In this document: piece after piece, positions 1 through 12,150 of the stretch
How the letters are laid out: each line of letters starts with the position of its first letter
Position numbering within the stretch: the first letter of the stretch is position 1
NCBI GenBank assembly: GCA_036250195.1
Contig: JAVHZZ010000009.1
Span: 100,028,771-100,092,770, forward strand
Length of the DNA: 64,000 bases
DNA from: Mixophyes australis
Lineage: Eukaryota > Chordata > Amphibia > Anura > Limnodynastidae
Reading direction: 5' to 3'
Made by a program: the position numbers and the translations under genes
Notes under the pieces: generated by a model
Seen by the model: only the letters and a program-made list of their open reading frames with translations
Told to the model about the DNA's origin: nothing
The model's database searches: none

Positions 1-410
1 GAACAGGCAGGGGTCATACACAGAAAATCAATCCAAGGTTATCACCAACACAGCCCAGAAGCAGGTAGCAATCTGGAACAGAACATGATAACCAACAGTG
101 AGGCTCAGTCCTCACTGCCTTAAATAGTATTGGTGGCCAATGAGCATGTAGCGTGCCCAGCTGTATAATCAGCTAGGTGGCTGTAATAACTTAACCTAAT
201 CAGCCATGGATGGCTGATCCTAAATAGTCCTGCGCGCGCGTGCCCGGCTATTTGACAGCTGGATGGGCGCGGCAGCTGGGAAACTCAAGCGTTCCGGTTT
301 TTGCTTAGGCAACCAGGACGAGGAGGCCGGTTGTCATGGAGACAGCCGGGACGCCAGCAACAGGATCAGTGAGTCGCGGCGCTGCTTGCAGCCGTCGCGG
401 CTGCTAACAC
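1..410 (-). mobile_element. Gypsy-like LTR fragment, truncated by the window edge
   Basis: Composition and layout resemble the LTRs of the chromoviruses further along this window. On the minus strand a TATTTAAGG box (about 120-130) lies next to a short inverted repeat (AGTGAGG / CCTCACT, about 98-118). A GC-rich tail (about 225-410) follows to the right. No target duplication can be checked because the left end is outside the window and the right end is diffuse. Assignment rests on resemblance only; it could be another LTR family. Confidence 0.35.
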
Positions 411-1184
411 TTATTAGGGAAATTAATGACAAGCACATGTCTCCCAACTTCTCTATCCCAGAAACAATAGACCATGGTAGAAAGCACTTGAGAATAAATT
501 TGGTGTCAGCTTTCCTTAGCTTTGCCAAACATAAATATCTTTTAATCATGACACTCTGTAGTTTCCTTCACTTTTCTAATAAGCACAATCTCTATACTGT
601 CTTTATTTTGGCAAAATATGACTTGAAGAAATTGGCGTGTACACACTTTCCTCCTTGTCTCATCCTATTATATAGGTCATTTCCTGCAGTGAGCCATCTC
701 TCCTCTGTACTTCACTGTAATGAATGTCACTGGTCTGAGGTAAATTTTGTTGTTTAGTGCAGATTTTTACAATATATCTCAGTCTCTGATCCCTAACTAT
801 ATTTCCCTATCACTACCTCTGATAGTTTATAACAGTCCTGTAAAGGGGTGTACAATTTATCTTTGGGCATTCCCACCAAGTCCTTATCTACCCAATAACA
901 AGATTCACAATACTCAGTCCCATCAAAAAATAAAGAAACAGGGGTTACTTACCCATATATATATTCTGTTTTCTCCTCAAACCTCTCACAGGAAATTTCA
1001 GCTGTTTTCTCTCACAGGACAGGGTTGACAAGTCTGACCGGGCTCTCCCTCCTGTCTTCTGTCTCACCTGGCTGTTTTCTCATGAGCTGATTTTCTTCAG
1101 AGATTCACAGGGCTTTTCCTGCTGACAACATAGCAGGGTTCTTCCCTGACAAACTCAGAGGTTTCTCCGCTATAGGTGGGAACT
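411..1184. other. No gene recognised; probable unclassified repeat
   Basis: Open frames here (for example 263-757 and 747-1028, plus strand) show no recognisable domain and have composition typical of chance frames. The stretch from about 840 to 1180 is pyrimidine-rich with repeated CTCACAGG-type words and may be part of an older repeat broken by the Tc1 element that follows. Confidence 0.4.
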
Positions 1185-1852
1185 TAATGGAATGGGTTTC
1201 CATGGCCGAGCAGCTGCATGCAAGCCTCACATCACCAAGACCAATGCCAAGCGTCGGATGAAGAGATGTAAAGCACACTGATACTGGACTGTGGATCAGT
1301 GGAAACGTGTTCTGTGGAGTGACGAAATCACACTTCTCTATTTGACAGTCAACCTGGGTTTGACGGATGCTGGCAGAACATTACCTACCTGACTGCTTTA
1401 TGCAAACTGTGAAGTTTGGTGGAGATTTTCAGGGTTTGGGCTAGGCCTCTTATTTCCAGTGAAGATCAATCTTAATGCATCAGCATACCAAGTCATTTTG
1501 GACAATACTATGCTTCTGACTTTGTAGAAAAAGTTTGGGGAAGGCCATTTTCTATTCCAACATGACTGTGCCTCAGTGCGGAAAGCAAGGACTACAGAGA
1601 CATGGTTTGATGAGTTTGGTGTGGAAGAACTTGATTGGCCCTGACCACAACCCCATTGAACACCTTTGGTATGAACTGAAATGGAGATTGCGAGTAAGGC
1701 TTTCTAGTTCAACATCAGTGCCTGACCTCATAAATGCTCTACAGAATGAATGGGCACAAATTCCCACAGAAACACTCCAACATCTTGTGGAAAACATTCC
1801 AAAAAGAGTGGAAGCTGTTATTGCTGCAAAAGGGGAAACAACTCCATGTTAA
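1185..1852 (+). pseudogene. Tc1-like transposase remnant
   Basis: A decayed Tc1/mariner transposase, the DDE enzyme that cuts and pastes its own element at TA sites. Reading across frames, the middle part carries a recognisable first-aspartate region (about 1315-1350) and the second-aspartate block (about 1550-1570, with the Gln-His-Asp triad visible in a shifted frame). The 3' third is open as a 105-codon stretch (1535-1852). It contains the DHNPIEHLWYELKWRLR motif, which covers the last catalytic acidic residue in Tc1 enzymes, and ends with the family-typical VEAVIAAKG and a stop. Several frameshifts and in-frame stops break the reading frame, and the N-terminal helix-turn-helix region is missing or unrecognisable. 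I did not identify the terminal inverted repeats. Clearly inactive. Confidence 0.85.
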
Positions 1853-1918
1853 AGTATATGTATTTGAATTGTTATGTACGTCTAGTCGTTATCCAATGAA
1901 GATTGTCCACTTCAAATA

Positions 1919-2698
1919 GTGTGGTTCCAAATCACAATGCGATTTAATAGCAAAAATCAGCAGAGTAACAATTCAATAAAATAAGTACAGTCGATTACAT
2001 ATGCAGGCGCCCTGGATCCAGCATACAGTCATACAATCCTTAAGGCTGTGGTTGAGATGAGTGTCTGCCAGTCCCAGAGCCCCTGCTTATATACAGTTAG
2101 TGATACAGTGAAAACAATACAGATGATTTGTCATGTTTCCATAGGTTCAGGCTTCAGGACAGTCCAGTGAAATGCAGGTCATTGGCCAGTTCAAACGATG
2201 CCCTCCAAAGGTGGGGATCAGCTCTCCAAATGATGCATACTAATCTTCCCGCTGAAAGCTGGTTCAAACTGGTCTATTTGCATTACACACACAATACCAG
2301 ATTGAGCATTTATTCCCTATAATCCATATGTTGCATATGCAAGGTGCGATCTCTTAGGTGATTGAACCAGACGTTTGAGGATAAATAGGGGATTAGAATG
2401 ATACTACACATGATATGTTTCCTGTATCCTGAACCTTAGATCTCACTAAAGTGCATATAACATTATAATATTTAACTATAAACTCTGCTACATTTCATTA
2501 TAAATAACTATGTGTTGGAACTATTTTTAATATGAACTAATTACAAGTGTACGTGTTTGTGTAAATGTGTGTATAAGTGTTCTCACGTGTTGTGGTTAAT
2601 TTCGCTCCTCCACACCGTAGCATGCTATTTCAGACAAAGACAATCAGATTGATAGATATTAATTTGAAATGACCATATCCAATTATTTGACTTCGACA
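1919..2698 (-). mobile_element. LTR-like repeat, copy A (shared with 60756-62398)
   Basis: This block aligns by eye with a second copy near the right end of the window, sharing blocks around 2120-2300, 2400-2460 and 2680-2698. Read on the minus strand, both copies have TG...CA-type ends, a TATATAAG/TATAAGC box (2086-2093 here, 60997-61003 there) and an ATTAAA near the far end, which is the layout of a retroviral-type LTR. I could not define a target duplication for copy A. It is probably a solo LTR of an endogenous retrovirus or gypsy element; the class is not certain. Confidence 0.5.
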
Positions 2699-4160
2699 GA
2701 ATATTACAGTCCCTGTTGGTGTATTGGTTAAGTGTCCGAATACTTGTGTCCATATAGTGTATTTATGGGAAGGAAGGTCTGAAAAATCATACCCCCAGGG
2801 GAAACTTCATCCAACTCTGGGACTGCGCGAGCAGAGGTGATCCACAAGACCCATGTATATAAATATGGAATATACATAAAAATATTTATATGTTCTATTA
2901 GTTAAGTGTAAGAAATATGTAAAAGAGACAGTTCAAGTGGGCCACTTCACACATATGTAAGTATGTATAATACTCACATTAATGCAGATTTGGTTGCCCA
3001 AAACATGTCTTGACAATGCAATTGAAAGTCCACATTATGAGAAATGGATGGGACAGATTGTAGCCCTGGCAAAGAATACACATTTATATGGAGATATGAT
3101 GGTTGATGTTTTATGCTATGTTATGGGGTTAGAGAACTGTAAAGTATGGTTAATCCTTTTTTTAATTAAATCAGAGAAAGGAAAGGCAGAGAGGTCAGAT
3201 TTAAAAAATCCTTGATCAAGACGACAGTGGACAAATATGGACAGCGGCATTAGTAGACAATGTTAAATGGTGGAATTCAAGATGGAATTGTCCTTGAAGT
3301 AAGGTTGATCTTTGCCATAAGGCTGCCCTTCTGAATCAAACCAGGGGACTCAGATATGGGAAGGGTGGGCTTAAAAATCATTCCCACTGGGAAGCTTCGT
3401 GCAACCCCGGGGTAAAGGGGACTGCCCGAGGCATGCAGCAGAGGCAGTCCTCAAGAAGGGGTGTACTTACTCTGATGCAGCGGTCCCGGCTAGTAACAGT
3501 CAGCTGGTGTGCAAGGCTGTAATTAAATTATTGTTGCCTCCTGAGTGGACATGGGGGGCATGTTCTTGGCCCCATATCTCCTAGGCCCATGCTACTGGTT
3601 CCTGCTTATAATCTTTAACTACATTGAGTACCTGTGAGTGCGTCCAACTCTACGGGATAGGCGACTGCCACAGGTGAAGATCTCTCCTGCTAGTTCTAAA
3701 AGCTTATAACAGTAACTAGGAAGCCATAAAAATGTAAAGGATTATATCCTGGCACCAGTAGTATAATGGCGATTTGACCTTCCCCTATGTGGTCTTGCTA
3801 TTAGTTGTTAGCTGACTCCCATTGCTCTCTCCACCAGCTTTTTTTGTGTAAATAAAAACTGTGAGCCTTTGCCAAATTTACAATGGTGGCCGTGTGGTTA
3901 TAAATTTATTCAATTACAGTAATAGTAAGTCTGAACATGTAAAGGAGGTTTGGGCGCAATGAAAGGAAGATATCAACACTATGCAGATTATTGTTTTATT
4001 AATTGAATCAGAGAAAGCAAATGCAATGATGGCAACGTTACAAAATACTTCATTAAGACAGCTCGCTGCAGACTTTGGCCAAAATTGGGGAAAATTGGGA
4101 GAGATATTTAAGGGACCATTAGAAAATAGCCTGGAAATGACTGGAAATGAATGTTAATGC
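2699..4160. repeat. Degenerate repeat region with internal duplications
   Basis: Two pairs of diverged direct repeats are visible. About 2775-2860 resembles about 3370-3470 (AAAAATCAT...GGGAA.CTTC...CAGAGG words). About 3150-3230 resembles about 3985-4075 (TTAATTRAATCAGAGAAAG words). An AATAAA lies at about 3851. The pattern suggests an old retroelement interior, but no domain is readable; the 77-codon frame at 2982-3215 is not recognisable. Confidence 0.3.
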
Positions 4161-6699
4161 AAAAACAGCTCAAAATAACACTATTTTACCTATTTTTCAT
4201 AATTTTTAATTAAATCCAGATCCAAAGCCAAAACCTTTTGCTCTTCTTTTGCAAAACCAATAGCAAACCTGAAACACGAATGCGGTTTAGAACCCACACC
4301 TGAAACACAAGGATCAGTGCACAACTTTAGTGTTTAAAGAAGTTTTAGGAAAACTGTGCTTCTCTGTAGTACAACTGGAAGGTGGAAAATGCACACCATC
4401 AAAATAAGTGAACTTTGCCAGCTGAGAACTGCTGGAAACATTAAGTTATGTTGCAATAGCTATGCCCTCCCATTAATGACTGGACCAGCTGCACATGCAC
4501 TTTAAAATAAATGTATGCACTCCTACACAAATCAAGTCACACAGCACCTCCAAAAGGCATTTTACCCTGTCCTTTGGTCATTTGTACTTCATCAATGAGT
4601 CCCATCAATTGTAATTTTCGAAAGTGTAAATTGTGTACCTATATTACCTACATCATTGGATGTCCTCGCATCACCTTAAACTCAATCTTTTAAATACTTT
4701 GCTAATAATATTCCAACCAGTTAAATTAAACTAGCTGCCTGACATTTCTGTTTTTGTTGGCAAAATAAGAATAAACCCTAGCGCTCAAGCTAATCCTCAA
4801 ATCCTCTTCAGTCTTATTTCAGCAGTTAATGAGAAAACGTATTAGCCCAAGGGACCCCAATGCAAAAATGAGAAGATAAGGGGTAAGATTTATTTATTTT
4901 TTTTATTTTTTTTTATCATCTGTTAACTCCACCTCCTGCATTTATTTATTGTATGCTTAGTAAGAGAGGATTTCTACACTTTAGTTCCCATTTAGTCCAC
5001 CCAACTTAAAAAACCATGTTGTGCCATTTTACTTTACCTGTGAAGGAAAAAACAAAGTCCTATATTATTGTACAGCTATATAATTGTAACATTTCAAAGA
5101 GCCCAATGTCATAAATCTTATCTTAAAATGTCTTAGTGTAAACATTTGTGTATAGATTTACAAAAGAGGTGAATTGTCATAGCAGAAATTTGCAGCAAGT
5201 GCCTGGGAATTCTACTTACAGTATGACTCACAAACATGGCACTTGACTGACTAAATATGATAAAGTAGCAGCAAATTATGGAAATGTTCTCACTGTGTAA
5301 AAAGGAAACCTTTAAGTTCTGTGGCATTGATATTCAACATCATCATCGTCATCCTTCTCATCATCACCATTCACTGCATTTTTGCTATTCTGTCTTTGTG
5401 TTGCTTAAGATGGCTATAATATACATGTGATATATATTTATCACTTCAGAAAGGATGACAAATTTGGAGTGAGATCATAATTCTTTCTAGAAAAGGCTTA
5501 GGCACTCTGTGTAGCTCTCAATACGTTGTGGAACCTTAAGTCCCAGCATTCCCTGCCAGCCACATGCAAAGTATTGAAGCTCAAATCTTGAGCAGACAGC
5601 TCTGCACTTTTTGTATTAAGGGTAGGGAGCTTTAATTGTTATTGCTATATAGTTTGTGTCAATAATCATGTCAATCACTTCTAAATTCACTTGTTTATCA
5701 GATGTATGCTTCTACAAGGCACATGAGCCTTCACCGGAGCTTTATAGGACATAACACCATGAACAGACTGACATTAACGATACTTTGTCAATAATGGTTA
5801 AAGGTTCTTAAAGACTGTTTCAGCTCATCAGCTCAGATCCCATGAGTCTCATTAAATGCAATCTGTGACTTGCTCACACTCCAGCCCTAGTAAGGAGAAG
5901 TTAAAGTCCCAACAGCATAGATGTAGTTTTTCCCACATGGCAAGTAACGTTGATGCTGCCAATTTGAAGGCTTTGTTAAACTTGCCTTCTTACTCTGAAA
6001 ATAAATTATCTTCATTTAGAATTCCACACTTGCAGCATCTCAAGCTCTTTCTACTACCAAGAAATAGTCATATTTATTTTTGTCCGTGTCAAATATTGAA
6101 ATATTTGAAAACTAATGGAAATGTATCTTTTAAAGAGTATTCAAAAAATGTCAAAAATGATAAATTGAAATTTCTGACAGTTTTAAAATTACAACGTAAG
6201 AAAGGATGTGATAATATTCTGGAAAAATTTATGCTGAATTATTTTTTTATGTATTATTTCTGTCTATTTATTTAATGGCAAAGACTGCATAAATACATAT
6301 TTGAGAGCAAAATCTCATTAAGAATATAGAATCCAATAAACTCTATAAAGGTGTGAGGAATAAAACAAGGTTATGGATAGTCACTTTTGTCCCATGAACT
6401 GACAGCTGCGTAGACTGATACGACTAGATAAGTTGAGCCCCAACTAAAACTCCCTATTAGGCACACTGGCAGTTGTGAGCCAAACAGAAAACATAAAAAG
6501 CAGATCCTGGTTAACAGACTGCCCCTACATTGCATTCTGTACTACTAAGCAATGTCACCCCAGCCTTTTCCATAGACTATAAATTCTGAAAAGTGCTATT
6601 TTACAAATACTATGCAGGAATGGGATTGCATTGAACATTGAAACAAAGGTGAAACTCGACGAGTATATTGAGGGTACAATACCTAACTCTACAAACTTT
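4161..6699. other. AT-rich, no gene or clear repeat seen
   Basis: Open frames are short, unconserved-looking and AT-driven. The longest (5856-6275, 139 codons) shows no motif, signal peptide or domain that I recognise. A CAT/CTT-rich simple stretch sits at about 5338-5375. Confidence 0.5.
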
Positions 6700-7010
6700 G
6701 GGCCTGAGTCATTAAGGAGAGCAAAGCATAAAAAAGGAGTAACATTTGCACCTGGGCAAAACCATGTTGCATTGGAGGGGGAGGTAAATTTAAAATGTGT
6801 GTACAGATTTATAGTCGGGATAGGGCATGTCCTAGATCAACTTTATATTTCAGTGTAGTAATAAAGCTATTAAGTATTTGTGTGCTAGATGAAAAAACAG
6901 CCAGTATTTAACTTATGTGCAAAATAATAAACTAATTTGCACCCCTTGCATTGTAACATGGTTTGTTCCAGAGAACATTTACTCCTTTTTTGCCTTAATG
7001 ACTGAGGCCC
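6700..7010. mobile_element. MITE family A, copy 1 (3-bp TTT duplication)
   Basis: A 311-bp element with terminal inverted repeats GGGCCTGAGTCATTAAGG / CCTTAATGACTGAGGCCC and a second inverted block (AAAAAAGGAGTAA / TTACTCCTTTTTT) inside. TTT flanks both ends (6697-6699 and 7011-7013), fitting a 3-bp target duplication. A full-length relative lies at 60405-60720 and a truncated one at 53269-53355. There is no coding capacity; it must have been moved by an enzyme supplied in trans. The 3-bp duplication is compatible with PIF/Harbinger, but the superfamily is an inference. Confidence 0.75.
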
Positions 7011-7497
7011 TTTATATCTATTCCCTTTGTAATCCTAAGTGAAGTCTGATTTAGACCTAGAGAGGTTTTCTCCTGACAGAGTCACTAGTGGATCTATTGG
7101 GAATGTCCCTTATGTTAGAGCGTGTCTTCCCTAATAGTATTTAACATACAAAGTAAAGTGAATGCAAAAAAGTTGGATATATAATTAAAAACACCCACAC
7201 TTTTTATACACTACATTTCTTATGTTACAAACACAAACATGGTATGCATATAACCATTAAATAGAATAAAATAAAGCTAGCAACATGTTTGTATGGTTTC
7301 ACTAAGTACAGATAAATAGCCAGGGGGTTAAACTATAGTTAAGTGTCCTTTTTTCCTTATTTTGTTCTGTAAAAATTGAGAAAACTAATTTGGGCAGACT
7401 ATGAAATCAAAAAGTATTTTTCAGTGAAAGAGCATATAGAAAAAAAAATAATACTTTGCATAACAACATGGTTTTTCCACGTGCAAATTTGTTTCCA

Positions 7498-7835
7498 GTC
7501 ATCATCATCATTTATTTATATAGCACCACTGATTCCGCAGTGCTGTACAAAGAACTCATTCACATCAGTCCCTGCCCAATTAGAGCTTACAGTCTAAATT
7601 CTCTAACATACACACACATACACAGAGAGAGAGACTAGGGTCAATTTTGATAGCAGCCAATTGACCCTACCAGTATGTTTTTTGGTGGGAGGAAACCGGA
7701 GCACCCAGAGTAAACCTAAACAAGCACAGGGAGAACATACAAACTCCCTACAGATAAGGCCATGGTTGAGAATTCATGACCCCAGCGCTGTGAGGCAGAA
7801 GTGCTAACCACTTCGCCAACGTGCTACCCATTAGC
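7498..7835 (-). repeat. Dispersed repeat with LINE/SINE-like 3' end
   Basis: Begins with an ATC-repeat tail (7501-7511), then TTTATTTATATAGC, and runs to a block ending GTGCTAACCAC...GTGCT. A fragment of the same right end occurs at 14473-14552, and a more decayed copy at about 37500-37800. The simple-sequence tail at one end is typical of LINE or SINE 3' ends read in reverse. No tRNA-like promoter was recognised. Confidence 0.5.
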
Positions 7836-8027
7836 TGGATTTGCTCCTATGTCTAAATGAGGTCCATAACTTTTAATGGAAATTTATATTGTTACCCTTA
7901 AGGGGAGATCTATTAAAAGGTCAATTTTCATTAATTTACATGATGATTTGAAATTTACCTAATCTACTATAGACAATTTAAAGCTCCTAGAGAAAAATCA
8001 CCATACATCTCAAAATCACATAAATAG

Positions 8028-8325
8028 CATAGGCAAACCGAGGGGGGGTTATGTTTCCTAGTGCCTGAAACCCCCCTCCAAGCCTGGGGCACTGTATAAT
8101 TGAGGTGGCTAAACCCTGCTACCGCTTCACATGGCTCTGCTTGGAAAGGGAGAGCTGCGTGCATTTAACAGTAGTGCATCCAGCATTGCGCATGTATATT
8201 ATGGGGATAGCAAGAGTTGGAGAGCAGCCAAGCACTGTCTAAAATTATAGCCACGCATCCATGCATGCTTGTCATGCCCACTGGCGGCATGGTGTGAAAA
8301 CCCCCCTCTACAAATCCTGCCCCTG
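8028..8325. mobile_element. MITE family B, copy 1 (5-bp AATAG duplication)
   Basis: A 298-bp element from CATAGGCAAAC to CCCCTG, flanked on both sides by AATAG (8023-8027, 8326-8330). The second copy at 44516-44813 is also 298 bp and is flanked by TAATG on both sides. The ends form imperfect terminal inverted repeats with a G/C-run (GAGGGGGG / CCCCCCTC) just inside. A 5-bp duplication with CA...TG ends suggests a hAT-like, hAT5-type mobiliser. No coding capacity. Confidence 0.8.
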
Positions 8326-8526
8326 AATAGATTTTGATATGGTGAAGTGTATAATAGAGGCATCTACTATATGAAAAAATGGAAATCTCTAAAATAATCT
8401 CATTGATTCCATACAGTTAATTAGGATGGACAAGATTTCCCACTCAAGACAACCGACAACGCATTTCAATGGGTACAAACAGTCCATAGAAATACATCCC
8501 AATCCGCTGAAATTAATTGCAAATTG

Positions 8527-8528
<2 letters not shown>

Positions 8529-8572
<44 letters not shown>
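8529..8572. repeat. (TA)n microsatellite
   Basis: About 22 uninterrupted TA units, directly left of a Helentron-like element. Confidence 0.95.
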
Positions 8573-8574
<2 letters not shown>

Positions 8575-8577
<3 letters not shown>

Positions 8578-8980
8578 AATGTCTAGTGGCGTGTGTTAGT
8601 CTGTCTGTGTGTGTGTGGAAAAAATTAAACCAAGCTGCAGCGCCACCTGCTGGGCAGAGTTATACACTGACCTACTAAATTCTTAGTGTGTGTGGAAAAA
8701 AAATTAAGAAAGGGCTGAAATTTGGTATACTAAGATGTTTTTAATTTGTTAATTTAATTTGTTAATTGTTAAAAGTGTTTATAAAGATTTAAAAAAATAT
8801 ATATATATTTCTTGAAGGAGAAGTGACAGTTGGGAGTGGTTGGTGGTTGCCGGGGGTGACAGTGGGGAGTGGTTGGTGGTTGAGGCCTGGGCTATGGCCC
8901 AAATGCATGACAAGAACCCTTTTAACACCTTAAGTAGCTTGATTTGACTAGAATGCATGAGTATCATGCACGGGTTAACT
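8575..8980 (+). mobile_element. Helentron/Helitron-like non-autonomous element, copy 1
   Basis: Starts from the TA microsatellite, then a GTGTGTGTG-rich part and a block around GCAGCGCCACCTGCTGGGC (8638-8657). The right end has a perfect 17-nt stem-loop (TGCATGA GTA TCATGCA, 8954-8970) followed by CGGGTTAACTTG and another TA tract. The same blocks in reverse orientation occur at 63450-64000. A 3'-terminal hairpin next to a CACGGGT word and absence of terminal inverted repeats or target duplication fit rolling-circle (Helentron-type) elements. This is a family-level inference. Confidence 0.4.
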
Positions 8981-8986
8981 TGTATG

Positions 8987-8990
<4 letters not shown>

Positions 8991-9024
<34 letters not shown>

Positions 9025-9060
9025 TAGATATTGATATATATATATAGATATTGATATATT
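8991..9060. repeat. (TA)n / (GATA)-like microsatellite
   Basis: TA repeat with interspersed GATATA units immediately after the element's terminal hairpin. Confidence 0.9.
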
Positions 9061-10478
9061 ATATTTATTTAATCAGACTCACCACTGTGTTCCAACAGAA
9101 TAAATAAGCACTGGCTTGTAATAAACTATAGTTGTCGATTTAAAAAATAGTTCTTCTAATAGTTTGGATGGTTTGGGGATTCATTTGTGTTCCAGTTGGA
9201 GAGGAAAGCAAAGTCATGTATAATTTTTGTGACTTACAGTGAACAAGAAAATAAAAGAAAATGTGATCATTTGCTCATAGATTAGTTCTACTTCATTTTA
9301 TAAACTTAATAGGTTCCTTCCTTTTTAGTCAATTAAATAAAAAAAACATATTTGTCTAAAGCTTGCCAAATAATTGATGGCAATTGGTGTGAAGTGAGTC
9401 AGTTGTATATTTCTAGTAGCAACCATGCTTTTATGAATGTCTTTACTTCTCAACATGTGGTAGGCAAGCTGTTTATTCTGTGGCCACACAGTTAGCTATT
9501 GCTGCATTAACTTTCACATTTAAACATTTCCGCTAGCATAATTTCATAATGCTCTCATAAAATTTACAAAAATACAGAATACAATAATTATCTGAATTTG
9601 CTAAAATTTACTGAGAAATATTTAAAAACAAATTAACAAATATCATCATTTATAACATTGCAATAATATGTTAATAAATAAGACCCCACTGCAAAAAAAT
9701 CCACCTACTCCTACATTACAAGCTGACATCATTAAATTCAACTTAAGGCTTTGACTCATCCATTAGATTCTATATCGTTTATCCATGTTGACTCATTCTG
9801 TTAAACCCACTCTAAAATATACCTGAGAAGTTAATTCATGGAGAAGTTAATAATGAAACATTTATTGTTCACTTAATTTTGAACTGTTGTGTACAATATG
9901 AGACCTAGAAAATGCAATGAATTAGCGTGTGATATTTTGTGATCAGTTAATAAATCTTAATGGTAAGGTAATATTGTTTTACAAAAGAGAAGGACAATTT
10001 TATATAGATGACTTATTGATTTAAGAGAAATCTTAATGGCAAGCTCATTTTCATCCACACAGAAAAAATGACAGGTTCTTAATAGATTTTTTTTTACCTG
10101 TAAAGCATTGCATAAAGCATTTTGGATAATAAATTGTGTCTTTGCCCATTCATTTTGTTTTGTTTGCTTTTATCATAAGTCTTTTAAAAGTATAAGGATA
10201 TATAAAGGACATTTTAAAAAGTGCTGCCAAGTTTAAGTAAGAATTTTTATTCAATCATTAACTCTAGGGTCAGAACACATTTTTGCTATCCCTTTTCATC
10301 TCCTTCACGTCTGTATGCTCTCAATTTTAAAGTGGGTGGGGAAAAATAACCTGTAGCAAATCAGATCATTGGAATGTTCACAGCAGCATGGAGAAGTTTA
10401 ATAGATGAATGTGCTGAGGCAGTAATCTGTCCACTAGTGTGATTATGTAAGCTAGGATAGGACTGGAGATGTGTATGT

Positions 10479-10480
<2 letters not shown>
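9061..10480. other. AT-rich, nothing recognised
   Basis: No open frame or repeat structure that I can support on either strand. Confidence 0.5.

Positions 10481-10512
<32 letters not shown>
10481..10512. repeat. (GT)n microsatellite
   Basis: Sixteen uninterrupted GT units. Confidence 0.95.
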
Positions 10513-10514
<2 letters not shown>

Positions 10515-10729
10515 TTATGCTGGAAATTAACTCAGTAAATGAAACAACATAAGATGGCATGAAGATTTTAAATTGCAGTCTGTCTGACCTCAAATTGCAG
10601 CCTAAGGTGGCATACTACTGTAACCTGTTAAAAAAAAAAGCTTACGTTCAGAATTTACACAGTGAAGATGGTAACAGACAGTGAAGACATATGTGCAAAA
10701 ATTCACACCATTTAACCTTATGCCATCCA

Positions 10730-11394
10730 TGTCACAATATATATTGTCATAAAACCAAGAGGAAATAGTGGATAGAGCCTTTTTATCAGTGGTTCATGCT
10801 ACTGAACAAAGAGGCATACAGTCTAACATGCCCCCGGTCTTCATCGGGGAGTGTTCATATTGCGTTCCTCTGAACAAGTCACTGGAGAAACAGGTGGGTA
10901 AAAGAAGCTAAGTCAGAAAATCTTAGGTCAAGCTGGGCTGGCATGCAGTGCCGAATCAGAATGCAGAGAGTGGTCAGGTAAGCCAAATGTCAGAGTCGGT
11001 CAGGAAGCACAGGTAAAATCATGATCCGAAGGGAGAAGTCAGGAGCTAAGTCAAGGTCGCAATAGGGAAGTCAAGCAGCTGGAACAGGAGTAGAGTAGCA
11101 CAACTCAGAAACTGGATATGGTAGAAGTGCTGGAGCTAGGGAAGTAAAAATACTCTGGCACTCTAATTGTGCCAGAGTCCTCCTTATATAGCGCTCCCAA
11201 TGTTTAATGATGTCACTGACCACTGATGCGAACAGTAGAATCACTTCCCTTTGCCTAACATTAGGATGCGCATGCACAGATGTGCCTGGGATGGTTGGTC
11301 GGAAGTTGCATCCAGCTGCTAGGTGATGGGACACTCGGGAGAAGAAGGTGACCATTCCTGCACAGCAGGTAAAGTGCTAGGATGGTGACTGACA
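10730..11394 (-). mobile_element. 3' LTR of a decayed gypsy chromovirus
   Basis: The right edge is sharp. On the minus strand a purine tract (AAGAGGAGGAGGGGAGG, 11401-11417) is followed by a few bases and then TGTCAG at 11394, which is how a polypurine tract precedes a 3' LTR. Inside, a minus-strand TATATAAGG box (about 11184-11192) is followed by a perfect inverted repeat ACTCTGGCAC / GTGCCAGAGT (11151-11177). The left boundary is uncertain: 10730 (TGTCAC) is one candidate, but the LTR could begin nearer 10830. It belongs with the pol remnant to its right. Confidence 0.5.
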
Positions 11395-11400
11395 GTGTCA

Positions 11401-12150
11401 CCTCCCCTCCTCCTCTTCTGGAGAAAGCCTTGGGTAACTTTTGCCTTTAATTTAGCCAAGAATCGAGGAGCATGAAGATCCTCTTCGTAAATCCAGCATC
11501 TCTCTTCAGAGCCATAGCCCTTTCAATGGACCAAATATTGAGCCTTTCTTCAGAAGATTGGAGAGTTTGATACATTCTACTTTGTATTTGTCTCCAGAAC
11601 TAGACTTAATAGGAGATGGCTCAGATGGTTCCTTGAAGAACTCATTTAGGACTAGGGGTATCAATAAGAAGATGTGGAAGGAGTTATGGGGGTAACTGGA
11701 ATTTGTAGGAGACAGGATTAAAGACCTGGCTGATACGAAAGAGACCAATGAAGCGTGGAGCCAATTTCATGGATTGCACACAGAGTTTCCCATCAGGAGC
11801 AAAGGATAATTGCTATATTGCTGATCGTCAGACTGTTAATAGTGCAGGGAAGTTTTAGATAGTGTGGCTTGGGATTGAGTCCAGGGAAAAGTCACGTATC
11901 GACACATCTACTGCAGGGACCGAAGAGTCAGGAATAGCAGTGAAAGTAGGTTAGACAGGATGTTTACCAATAACAGTAAAAATAAAAATAGCGATATTCC
12001 AGTAGACTAGTGGAGGTGGTTGTTATGGGTGAATTCTGCCCAGGGAATGAGATCACTCCAAGAGGTTTGGTGATCAGAAAGTAGCAATTAAGGAACAGTT
12101 CCAAGTCTTGATTGGCCCACTCAGTTTGGCCAATGCTTTGTGGGTGGGAT
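11401..12150 (-). pseudogene. Chromovirus pol C-terminal remnant
   Basis: Decayed 3' end of a gypsy pol gene that once encoded integrase and chromodomain. It aligns in order with the intact element at 28845-29660. The chromodomain tail matches 11400-11530, the GPY/F-region block 11744-11771 matches 29221-29252, the block 12017-12064 matches 29524-29570, and 12075-12145 matches 29588-29655. The frame is broken by stops and shifts. It ends abruptly at about 12150, where unrelated sequence begins, so the rest of the element was deleted or replaced. It is clearly an older, different subfamily from the young copy. Confidence 0.7.

Noticed and set aside
2716..2745. tRNA-like words (TGTATTGGTTAAGTG)
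   Set aside because: Resembles an A-box by chance; no matching B-box, anticodon arm or acceptor stem.
5856..6275. 139-codon frame as a possible gene
   Set aside because: AT-driven composition, no domain, no promoter or splice context.
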